The notes beneath the pieces were generated by a model, which did not search any database, was not told the origin of the DNA, and saw only the letters and a list, made by a program, of their open reading frames with translations. A stretch of DNA of 64,000 nucleotides from JBBCJR01 sp037190805 (GTDB lineage Bacteria; Pseudomonadota; Alphaproteobacteria; Sphingomonadales; Sphingomonadaceae). How positions within the stretch are numbered: the stretch's first letter is position 1; the number at the start of each line of letters is the position of its first letter. This document shows, in pieces, positions 54,049 through 61,712 of the stretch. Made by a program: the position numbers and the translations under genes. The stretch spans positions 62,001 to 126,000 of the forward strand of contig JBBCJR010000005.1 in the NCBI GenBank assembly GCA_037190805.1. The letters run 5' to 3'.

Positions 54049-54540
54049 ATGAGAAAGCATGCCTTTCCACCCGTGGCGGACGGGCGCACCCGACTGCTGG
54101 TGCTGGGAAGCCTGCCGGGCGAGGCATCGCTGGCGGCCGGTCGCTACTATGCCTATCCGCGCAACCAGTTCTGGCGGCTGATGGCGGCGGCGACGCGCCA
54201 GCCGCTGGTGGAGGCGGATTACGAGGCGCGTCTGGCGATGCTGGCCGACGCCGGCGTCGGACTGTGGGACGTGGTCCACTCCGCCGAACGGACCGGCAGC
54301 CTGGACGCCGCGATCCGCGATCACCGCGTCAATGCACTGGCCGACCTCGCAGCTCGGCTGCCACGGCTCAAGGCAATTGCCTTCAACGGCGGCAAGGCGG
54401 CCGCGATCGGACGCCGGCAGCCGGGGATCGACGGCTATGCGCTGATCGATCTGCCATCCAGCAGCCCCGCGCATGCCCGACCAGTGGAAGACAAGCTGGT
54501 GGCCTGGCGGGCACTGTCGCGCTGGCTCGATGACGATTGA
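54049..54540 (+). CDS. DNA-deoxyinosine glycosylase (UDG superfamily, family 6)
   Basis: The 163-residue protein has the family motifs LVLGSLPGEASL, YYAYPRNQFWRLM and LPSSSPAHA. Family 6 enzymes remove hypoxanthine from DNA after adenine deamination, using Asn in the NQFW motif instead of the uracil-glycosylase Asp. It is the first gene of a four-gene rightward cluster with short gaps. Confidence 0.9.
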   Translation: MRKHAFPPVADGRTRLLVLGSLPGEASLAAGRYYAYPRNQFWRLMAAATRQPLVEADYEARLAMLADAGVGLWDVVHSAERTGSLDAAIRDHRVNALADLAARLPRLKAIAFNGGKAAAIGRRQPGIDGYALIDLPSSSPAHARPVEDKLVAWRALSRWLDDD

Positions 54541-54599
54541 TCGCAGGGCGGCGGGCCGGTAGAGCCGCCCCACTACCCCGCATCGAGAGGCCACAGCCG

Positions 54600-55700
54600 A
54601 TGAGCGCCGCCCGCTTGTTCACCCCCATCGATGTCGGCGGACTGACCCTCGCCAACCGCATCGTCATCGCGCCCATGTGCCAATATTCGGCCCAGGACGG
54701 CCGGATGACCGACTGGCACGCCATCCATCTCGGCCAGCTCGCCTTGTCCGGGGCGGCCCTGCTGACCATCGAGGCGACGGCCGTGACGCCCGAAGGCCGC
54801 ATCAGCCCCGCCGATGTCGGCCTGTGGTCGGACGACACCGAAGCGGCGATGGCCGTGGTTCTGGACAGCGTGCGCCGCTGGTCGGACATGCCGATCGCCA
54901 TTCAGCTCGGCCATGCGGGGCGCAAGGCGTCGACCCGTGCGCCGTGGGTCGGTGGCGGCCAGATCGCGCCCGACGATGCCGATGGCTGGCAGACCGTGGC
55001 CCCATCCGTCCTCCCTTTCCAGTCCGATCAGCTGTCCCCGCAGGCGCTGGACCGCGACGGCATGGCACGGGTGCGCGAGGCCTTCGCCGACGCCGCGCGC
55101 CGGGCCGGGCGGCTTGGCCTCGACGCTGTGCAGGTCCATGGCGCGCATGGCTATCTGCTCCATCAGTTCCTGTCGCCGCTCTCCAACCGGCGTGACGACG
55201 ACTATGGCGGCAGCCTCGACAATCGCCTGCGCTTCCCGCTCGAAGTCTTCGATGCTGTGCGCGAGGCTTTCCCGGCCGACCGCCCGGTGACGATGCGCGT
55301 GTCCGGGACCGACTGGGTAGCCGGCGGCTGGGATGTCGACCAAAGCATTGCCTTCGCAGCGGGATTGGAGGCGCGCGGCTGTGCCGCGATCCATGTGTCG
55401 AGCGGGGGCCTGTCGTCCGAACAGCGGATTCCGATCGGTCCTGGCTATCAGGTGCCACTGGCGCGCGCGGTGAAGGCGGCGACCCGGATGCCGGTGGTGG
55501 CCGTGGGCCTGATCACAGATTTCGATCATGCCGAGGCAATCCTGGCGACGGGCGATGCAGACATGATCGCGCTGGCCCGGGGCATCCTCTACGATCCGCG
55601 CTGGCCATGGCATGCCGCCGCCCATTTCGGCGCTACGATCAAGGCGCCGAACCAGTATCTGCGCTGCCAGCCGCGCCAGTTCCCGAACCTGTTCGGCTGA
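54600..55700 (+). CDS. NADH:flavin oxidoreductase, YqjM-type old yellow enzyme
   Basis: The 366-residue FMN barrel starts at ATG 54600 (MSAARLFTPIDVGGLTLANR). It has IVIAPMCQYSAQDG, with the Cys typical of YqjM-like enzymes, the substrate pair His-x-x-His in VHGAHGYLLHQFLSPLSN, and the FMN-phosphate region near GDADMIALARG. It reduces alpha/beta-unsaturated carbonyl compounds; the natural substrate is unknown. Confidence 0.92.
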   Translation: MSAARLFTPIDVGGLTLANRIVIAPMCQYSAQDGRMTDWHAIHLGQLALSGAALLTIEATAVTPEGRISPADVGLWSDDTEAAMAVVLDSVRRWSDMPIAIQLGHAGRKASTRAPWVGGGQIAPDDADGWQTVAPSVLPFQSDQLSPQALDRDGMARVREAFADAARRAGRLGLDAVQVHGAHGYLLHQFLSPLSNRRDDDYGGSLDNRLRFPLEVFDAVREAFPADRPVTMRVSGTDWVAGGWDVDQSIAFAAGLEARGCAAIHVSSGGLSSEQRIPIGPGYQVPLARAVKAATRMPVVAVGLITDFDHAEAILATGDADMIALARGILYDPRWPWHAAAHFGATIKAPNQYLRCQPRQFPNLFG

Positions 55701-55706
55701 CCGGCC

Positions 55707-57098
55707 ATGGCGGAGTGGTCCGTCCACCACCGCCGGCTGCCGCTCGTCCAGTCCACGGACGTGCTGTTTCGCGGCCTGTTCGGCGATACGCCCCACGCCT
55801 TCTGGCTGGACAGCAGCCTGGTGGCGGACGGCCTGGCCCGCTTCTCCTTCATGGGCAACCTTGGGCCTGCTCTGCCTTCGCCCGGCGCGAACGCCGATCG
55901 CTGGCTAGACCACGTGCGCCGCGCTCTGAACGACTACCGTGCGCACGACGACGCCCTGCCGTTCGACTTCATCGGCGGCTTTGTTGGTTATCTCGGTTAC
56001 GAACTGCGGCCAGAGCCGCTGCCCGCCGCGCCCCAGCCGAGCGCGCAGCTGTGCTTCGTCGACCGCTTTCTGGCCATCGATCACCTCAGCGACAGTGTGT
56101 ATCTGGTTGGACTGGACACCGACGGCACAGGCGAAGCCTTCGGCCGTTGGGCCGATACCATCACGGCACGCATCGCCACTCTGAGGCCACCGCCATCACC
56201 GCTTGGGACGGGAAACGCGCCGGTCGCCTTCACCCTGCGTCACGACCGCGCTGCCTATCTCGCCCTGATCGAACGGGCATTGGCCTATATCGCCGCCGGC
56301 GACAGCTATGAGCTGTGTCTGACAAACCGCATCGCAACCTCTGCCAACGTCGATCCCCTCCATCTTCACGAGGTGCTCCGGCGCCGTAACCCGGCGCCCT
56401 GGGGGGCATATCTGCGCATGGGCGCTATCGCCGTCGCCTCGGCCTCGCCAGAATCCTTCCTGCGCGTCGGGCGGGATGGGCGGGTAAGGGCAAAGCCGAT
56501 CAAGGGCACGATCGCCCGGGGCGCCACCCCGGCGGAGGATCGCGTGCTGGCCCAGCGGCTCAGCGCCAGCGACAAGGACCGGGCCGAAAATCTGATGATC
56601 GTCGACCTCATCCGCAACGATATCGCCCGCGTTTCGACACCGGGCAGCGTCCATGTACCGGCGCTGATGGCGATCGAAAGCTATGCCACCGTCCATCAAC
56701 TGGTCAGCACGGTGGAGGGTCGTCTGGCCGCCGGGCGCGACGCGCTGGACGCGGTCGCCGCCGCTTTCCCCGGCGGGTCGATGACCGGCGCGCCCAAGGC
56801 GCGATCGCTGGCGATCCTTGATGCGTTGGAAGGAGGACCGCGTGGCATCTATTCTGGCGCGATTGGCTATTTTTCCGCCAATGGCTGCGCCGACCTCAAC
56901 ATCGTCATCCGCACTGTGGTGCAGGATGCCACGGGTCTGTCGATCGGTGTCGGCGGCGCCATCGTCGCCCAGTCGGATCCCGAAGCCGAGTTCGCCGAAA
57001 CCCTGCTGAAAGGGCGCGCCGCCATGGCCGCGATCGCCGAGGCCGTCACGGGCGATCCCACTCTCTGGACGCTGGCCGGGACGGACGACACGCTTTAA
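55707..57098 (+). CDS. pabB: Aminodeoxychorismate synthase component I
   Basis: The 463-residue chorismate-using enzyme has PIKGTIARG, whose Lys marks PabB rather than TrpE (PIAGT), and SASDKDRAENLMIVDLIRND, FPGGSMTGAPK and IYSGAIGY. It makes 4-amino-4-deoxychorismate for folate with a glutamine amidotransferase (PabA), which is not in the window. It starts 6 bases after the previous stop, so it belongs to the cluster. Confidence 0.93.
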   Translation: MAEWSVHHRRLPLVQSTDVLFRGLFGDTPHAFWLDSSLVADGLARFSFMGNLGPALPSPGANADRWLDHVRRALNDYRAHDDALPFDFIGGFVGYLGYELRPEPLPAAPQPSAQLCFVDRFLAIDHLSDSVYLVGLDTDGTGEAFGRWADTITARIATLRPPPSPLGTGNAPVAFTLRHDRAAYLALIERALAYIAAGDSYELCLTNRIATSANVDPLHLHEVLRRRNPAPWGAYLRMGAIAVASASPESFLRVGRDGRVRAKPIKGTIARGATPAEDRVLAQRLSASDKDRAENLMIVDLIRNDIARVSTPGSVHVPALMAIESYATVHQLVSTVEGRLAAGRDALDAVAAAFPGGSMTGAPKARSLAILDALEGGPRGIYSGAIGYFSANGCADLNIVIRTVVQDATGLSIGVGGAIVAQSDPEAEFAETLLKGRAAMAAIAEAVTGDPTLWTLAGTDDTL

Positions 57099-57108
57099 CC
57101 TCGCGATC

Positions 57109-58074
57109 ATGTCCAGACCCCGCATCCTGATCACCCGCCGCTGGCCCGAGCCCGTGGAAGCGCTGCTGCGCGACCGCTATGATCTGCACGTCGACCCCCA
57201 CGACAGGCCGCTGACGGCAACGGAGCTCACGGCAGCGATGGGCGCGTTCGATATCGTCTGTCCCACCATCACCGACCGCATCGATGCTGCTGTGCTGGGC
57301 GGGGCACCCCGCGTCAGGGCGCTGTGCAATTTCGGCGCTGGCCTCGACCATATCGACCTCAACGCCTGCCGGGCGCTTGGTGTGGTCGTCACAAACACCC
57401 CCGATGTGCTGACCGACGACACCGCCGACCTCGCCATCATGCTCGCCCTGATGACGCTGCGCCGGGCTGGCGAGGGCGAGCGGCTGGTCCGTGCCGGACG
57501 CTGGACAGGCTGGACCCCGACCCAACTGATGGGCGGACGGCTGACCGGGCGGACGATTGGCCTGATCGGCTTCGGACGCATCGGTCAGGCGGTGGCGCGG
57601 CGAGCCCATCATGGCTTCGGCATGACCGTCCTCTATCACAGCCGGACGCGCGCCGACGTCGCGCTGGAGGCCGAATCCGGCGCGCGCCATGTGTCGCTCG
57701 ACACGGTGCTGGAGACGGCGGACATCGTCTCGCTCCACTGCCCGGGCGGTGCCGCGACCCGACATCTCATCAATGCCGAGCGGCTGGCCCGGATGCGGGC
57801 CGGGGCCGTGCTGATCAACACCGCGCGCGGCGACGTGGTCGATCAGACCGCGCTGGTCGACGCGCTGTCGCGAGGCGTCATCGCCGGCGCCGGCCTTGAC
57901 GTCTATGACGGCGAGCCTGCGGTGCCGGCGGCACTGACGGCGATGGAGAATGTCGTGCTGCTGCCGCACCTCGGCAGCGCCACACTCGAAAGCCGGACCG
58001 CGATGGGAATGCGCGCGATCGAAAATCTCGAAGCCGTATTGGCCGGCCACGCGCCGCGCGACCGGCGGGCATAG
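57109..58074 (+). CDS. D-2-hydroxyacid dehydrogenase (glyoxylate/hydroxypyruvate reductase-like)
   Basis: The 321-residue enzyme has the NAD site IGLIGFGRIGQAVARRA, the Arg in INTARGDVVDQ, the Glu in DVYDGEP and the His in LLPHLGSAT. These are the catalytic residues of the D-isomer-specific family. The nearest type is D-glycerate dehydrogenase. It ends the four-gene cluster and precedes a strong terminator. Confidence 0.92.
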   Translation: MSRPRILITRRWPEPVEALLRDRYDLHVDPHDRPLTATELTAAMGAFDIVCPTITDRIDAAVLGGAPRVRALCNFGAGLDHIDLNACRALGVVVTNTPDVLTDDTADLAIMLALMTLRRAGEGERLVRAGRWTGWTPTQLMGGRLTGRTIGLIGFGRIGQAVARRAHHGFGMTVLYHSRTRADVALEAESGARHVSLDTVLETADIVSLHCPGGAATRHLINAERLARMRAGAVLINTARGDVVDQTALVDALSRGVIAGAGLDVYDGEPAVPAALTAMENVVLLPHLGSATLESRTAMGMRAIENLEAVLAGHAPRDRRA

Positions 58075-58108
58075 AAAAAGGCCCGGACCTTATTCAGGTC
58101 CGGGCCTT
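58075..58108 (-). terminator. Terminator shared by convergent genes, strongest for the receptor
   Basis: A perfect 13-bp stem (AAGGCCCGGACCT, 58078-58090, with its complement at 58096-58108) has a TATTC loop. On the minus strand it is followed by five T residues (58079-58075), so it ends the leftward receptor mRNA. For the rightward cluster the T-run is poor. Confidence 0.9.
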
Positions 58109-58127
58109 GAGGTCACTTTGCTAGCGA

Positions 58128-60752
58128 TCAGTTGAACTTGGCGGTCAGACGCACGTACCAGAAACCGCCATTATAGCCGAACGGCGAAGCGTCGTAGTAA
58201 CGGCCACCTGTGACGGTGCCCTGGGTCGATTCGTACCAATTGGAGCGCCAGGTGGCATCACCGGGATTTGGATTGACGTTGCGGATATCCTTGTCCGGAT
58301 AGTTGTTGAGGATATTCTCACCACCCACCGCGAAGGCAAATACCTCATTGATCTGATAGCGGGCTTCCAGATCGAAGGTCGCTTCAGCGCCGAACCGCTT
58401 GTTGCCGCCATCGGCCGGCAGCGCCCAGTCCGTGAAGTGGTGGAAGTAATTGGCCCGGCCCACGATCGTCAGGCGGTCGGTGCTGAACGTCTCGGACAGC
58501 GAAGCACGGATTCTCGGCAACGACTGTTCGAGGTCGCCCTTGCGCACATCGTTGATGATCCGAGCATCGCGACGGATTACCTTCGTCGCGTTATAGTTAC
58601 CTGTCAGTGTTGTGTTAAACTGGCCAATTCCAGTGCTCATCCGATGACTGAGGACGACATCCACACCCTGCGTACGGGTTGCGAATGCGTTGGTAAAGTA
58701 GCGGAGACTTCCCAGAGTCGCCCAGTTGGTGACGCCGACGTCGCGCAACTGATCACGAAGCTGCGCCTCGTTAGCGACCCCCGCGATCTGAAAGTTCTGC
58801 GATTGTCCGATACGGTCGGTGACCTTGATGTTGTAATAGTCGACCGTCAGGTTGAGGGTCGAGGTTGGCGTCACCACGAAACCCGCGCTGAGGTTCACCG
58901 ACTTCTCGGGTTTCAGCGGGCTGGACCCGAACAATTGCGCCGCCGCGCTGTCAGCCGGCACGGTCAGGAACTCGGTCGGATTGGCCCCGACGAAGCCAGT
59001 GATGCCGGCCGTGGTGAACAACTGCCCCGGCGTCGGCGCCCGGAACCCAGTGCTGGCCGCACCGCGAACCGCCAACGCATCGCTCAACTCATAACGCGCC
59101 GAGATCTTGCCGTTGGTCGTGGAACCGAAGTCCGAGAAATGCTCGTAACGGCCCGCGATGCCGAGAGAGAACGCCTCGGTCAGATCGCCTTCGGCATCGA
59201 CGTAGAAGGCGTAGCTGCGACGCGGCTTGTTGACCGCGAAGTTCGGTCCAAAGCCCGGGAAGCCATTGGTCGACGGCGCCTGGGTCGCAACCGTGCGCCC
59301 CGTGCCCGGCTCCGGCCCGCTAAGCACCTGATAGCCATAAGGTCCGAAGGCGTAGGATTCAGGCTGGCCCTGGCTGATGATGTAACGTTCGGTCCGATGC
59401 TCGGCGCCGGCCGCAAGGGTGATCGGACTCGCGAAACCCACCTCCAGAGGATAGGTCAGGTCGAGATTGAAGTTGGTTTCCCGCTGTTCCAGCGACCCCA
59501 TGTAGAAGCTGGTCGGCGACTGCGGCCCCAAGGACAGGTTGGCCGAGCTGTCCATCGTATAATCGATGTTGCTCTGCCCGCGACTGGCGCTGAGATCGTA
59601 GGTGAAGCCCGATTCCAACGTGCCCTTCAGTCCCGCCGTCAGCGACTTGTCGTAGATATCGCCCATGAAGCGAGGATTGTAGCCATAGGGATAGATGGAC
59701 AGGAACGAGAAGGTCCGTCCGTTCACGTCCCAGGTGCCGTTGGGCAACTGGTCCAGATAGATCGGATTGAACACCGACGACGCCGGATAGTTCTGCGTAC
59801 CCACCCCGCTCTGGGCCGGACCGACCGCCGCATAGGGCTGGCGATAGTTGAACTCCGATTCCTGATGGCTGTAGCCATAGTTACCGAAGGCATAGAATTG
59901 CGCGGCCTCGCTGAACTCATAACCCGAATTCACGAAAATTCGGTACGACTTCACGTCCGGATCACCAATCAGCTGGGCAGGATATTTCAGATTGGGCGCG
60001 AGGTCCGGCCGCGCGCGCCGCAAGGCGTATGACCCCGGACGATCGCCGCCGCGGCTGGTTTCCAGCGAGCGGATATATTCGCCACTGACATTGATGAAGC
60101 CCCGGTCGCCCAGTTCGACACCACCACTGGCGGCGAGGTGATAGCTGTCGCCATCCCCCTTGTAGGTCTGGCCATAGCGAAACGACATATCGAGGCCCGG
60201 CGCGCGGCGCAGGCCGTAGTTGATGACGCCCGCGATCGCGTCAGACCCATATTGGGCAGCGGCGCCGTCGCGCAGAACTTCGACACGCTCGATCGCGATC
60301 GAGGGAATCTGGGACAGGTCGACCGCCTGCGCGCCGCCGGCGAGAGAGCCGCCGTTCAGCTGCACCAGCGCCGAACGGTGACGGCGCTTGCCGTTGACAA
60401 GGACGAGCACCTGATCGGGCGGCAGGCCGCGCAGGGTCGGCGGGCGGACGAACGCCGTGCCGTCACTGTTGATGCCGATATTACGACCAAGGTTGAACGA
60501 AGGAACGAGGTTACGCAGGATGTTGTTCATGTCGCCGGAAGGCTGCTGCTGCAGTTCGGCGCCGGACAGCACATCGACCGGAATTGCCGATTCAGTGATC
60601 GAGCGATCGGTCCGGCGCGTGCCGGTGACGACAATGTCGGCCGCTGCCGGTGCAGACGCGGATGGGCTGCTTTGCTGGGCCACCGCGACCGGCGCGGCCA
60701 GCACCGACATCGCCAGCGCCGCATAGCAGGTCGTCGTTTTCAACATGGTCAT
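58128..60752 (-). CDS. TonB-dependent outer-membrane receptor, second copy
   Basis: The 874-residue protein starts at ATG 60752 behind AAGGGGA and has a signal peptide ending AVAQ. A TonB-box-like stretch ADIVVTG lies near residues 38-44, with the plug (LRGLPPDQVLVLVNGKRRH; VEVLRDGAAAQYGSDAIAGV) and a barrel after it. The GKRRHRSALVQLNG motif is typical of the large sphingomonad/xanthomonad receptor group. The ligand is unknown. It does not closely resemble the receptor at 4.5 kb. Confidence 0.92.
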   Translation of the reverse strand: MTMLKTTTCYAALAMSVLAAPVAVAQQSSPSASAPAAADIVVTGTRRTDRSITESAIPVDVLSGAELQQQPSGDMNNILRNLVPSFNLGRNIGINSDGTAFVRPPTLRGLPPDQVLVLVNGKRRHRSALVQLNGGSLAGGAQAVDLSQIPSIAIERVEVLRDGAAAQYGSDAIAGVINYGLRRAPGLDMSFRYGQTYKGDGDSYHLAASGGVELGDRGFINVSGEYIRSLETSRGGDRPGSYALRRARPDLAPNLKYPAQLIGDPDVKSYRIFVNSGYEFSEAAQFYAFGNYGYSHQESEFNYRQPYAAVGPAQSGVGTQNYPASSVFNPIYLDQLPNGTWDVNGRTFSFLSIYPYGYNPRFMGDIYDKSLTAGLKGTLESGFTYDLSASRGQSNIDYTMDSSANLSLGPQSPTSFYMGSLEQRETNFNLDLTYPLEVGFASPITLAAGAEHRTERYIISQGQPESYAFGPYGYQVLSGPEPGTGRTVATQAPSTNGFPGFGPNFAVNKPRRSYAFYVDAEGDLTEAFSLGIAGRYEHFSDFGSTTNGKISARYELSDALAVRGAASTGFRAPTPGQLFTTAGITGFVGANPTEFLTVPADSAAAQLFGSSPLKPEKSVNLSAGFVVTPTSTLNLTVDYYNIKVTDRIGQSQNFQIAGVANEAQLRDQLRDVGVTNWATLGSLRYFTNAFATRTQGVDVVLSHRMSTGIGQFNTTLTGNYNATKVIRRDARIINDVRKGDLEQSLPRIRASLSETFSTDRLTIVGRANYFHHFTDWALPADGGNKRFGAEATFDLEARYQINEVFAFAVGGENILNNYPDKDIRNVNPNPGDATWRSNWYESTQGTVTGGRYYDASPFGYNGGFWYVRLTAKFN

Positions 60753-60850
60753 GGAAACATCCCCTTCTTCCGGCGGCGTGCGTTCGACCGTCCACCTCAT
60801 TGTTGTGTCGGGAATGTCGGCGGACCGTCATCGAACGAACCGCCTCCCGA

Positions 60851-60870
60851 TATGAAAGGAGTATTTCATA
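60851..60870. promoter_or_regulatory. Perfect inverted repeat TATGAAA-N6-TTTCATA upstream of receptor 2
   Basis: TATGAAA (60851-60857) and TTTCATA (60864-60870) flank GGAGTA, about 100 bases upstream of the receptor start. It does not look like a Fur box. It is in the same relative place as the dyad before the receptor at 4.5 kb, but the sequence differs. Confidence 0.45.
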
Positions 60871-60994
60871 GGCTTTTCTCCTGTCCATGGGATATCTTGC
60901 GTCCGGCCGGCTAACAGGCCATCCAGAAAGGGGAAATTGACGAGGCTACCGCAGCATCCGCACATAACCCGGTGCATCAGAAGCAACGAAATGC

Positions 60995-61014
60995 GTCCAA
61001 TCCGACTTTTGGAC
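60995..61014. promoter_or_regulatory. Inverted repeat GTCCAA-N8-TTGGAC
   Basis: GTCCAA (60995-61000) and TTGGAC (61009-61014) form a perfect 6-bp dyad about 100 bases upstream of the secreted-protein gene. GTCCAATCCG here is identical to ten bases at 19282-19291. Confidence 0.35.
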
Positions 61015-61112
61015 ACACGATTTGCACCACATGATGCCCAAAGGACACGGGTGGACAATTTTGTTGCAGCTTTACCATTTCCCTGGTGGGGAACAGTTCA
61101 GAGGAGAAAGAA

Positions 61113-61652
61113 ATGCGGGTGAATAGGATTGCGATTGCCCTTGCGGCCACGGTTATTCTTCCGGCGGGTACAGCCCTCGCCCAGAACCAGCCCGTCCCCT
61201 GCGCTCAGGATCAGAAGATGAGTCAGCAGGATTTCACTGTCGGCACCTGGGTGGTCACCAACTTCGCCGACGGTCCCAACAAGGGGCGCAAATCGGCCGA
61301 AGTGACGATGACCAAGACCAAAAATGGCTGCGGCATCTATGAGGACTGGAAATCGGTGGGTCCGAGCGGGGATGGCGTCGGCCTGTTCAGTTATTCCCGG
61401 ATCACCAAGAAGTGGCATTATCACTGGATCGCGGACAATGGCGCGATGACGGTTTTTGATGGCGCACTCATCGCACCCGACCACATTCGCTATGTTACCG
61501 AGCGGCCCAATGCGGATGGTTCCAAGCGCGTTCGCTATTGGGATCTGATCAAGCTGCCGGACGGGACGGTGCGGGAATGGTCGCAGGGCAGCGACGATCT
61601 CGGCCTGACCTGGAAAACGGAATACGATCTTCTCTGGACCAAGAAGAACTGA
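61113..61652 (+). CDS. Small secreted protein of unknown function
   Basis: The 179-residue protein starts at ATG 61113 after AGGAGAAAGAA and has a signal peptide (IAIALAATVILPAGTALAQ). The mature part is rich in beta strands with aromatic pairs (WHYHWIADNGAM; WKTEYDLLW), and two Cys residues (CAQDQ and NGCGIY) could form a disulfide. This looks like a lipocalin-like or DUF1579-like barrel of about 155 residues, but I cannot name a family. It may bind a small ligand for the neighbouring receptor. Confidence 0.75.
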   Translation: MRVNRIAIALAATVILPAGTALAQNQPVPCAQDQKMSQQDFTVGTWVVTNFADGPNKGRKSAEVTMTKTKNGCGIYEDWKSVGPSGDGVGLFSYSRITKKWHYHWIADNGAMTVFDGALIAPDHIRYVTERPNADGSKRVRYWDLIKLPDGTVREWSQGSDDLGLTWKTEYDLLWTKKN

Positions 61653-61668
61653 TCGTCGAACCTGATCG

Positions 61669-61704
61669 AAGGCCCGCCGCGTCCACCGACACGGCGGGCC
61701 TTTT
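61669..61704 (+). terminator. Rho-independent terminator between convergent genes
   Basis: AAGGCCCGCCG (61669-61679) pairs perfectly with CGGCGGGCCTT (61692-61702) around a 12-base loop, and TTTT ends the rightward side. It stops the secreted-protein mRNA and sits 8 bases from the end of the leftward flavoprotein gene. Confidence 0.85.
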
Positions 61705-61712
61705 CCATCGGA

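Larger units (their letters stand above)
60753..61112. other. 360-bp divergent intergenic region
   Basis: No gene is supported. The region separates the second receptor from the small secreted protein. It carries two dyads, TATGAAA-N6-TTTCATA (60851-60870) and GTCCAA-N8-TTGGAC (60995-61014). AAAGGAG at the left dyad could also be read as a Shine-Dalgarno, but no conserved frame follows. Confidence 0.6.

Noticed and set aside
60828..61058. A 76-codon minus-strand frame in the region between receptor 2 and the secreted protein
   Set aside because: It has no ribosome binding site and no similarity to known small proteins, and it spans both regulatory dyads.
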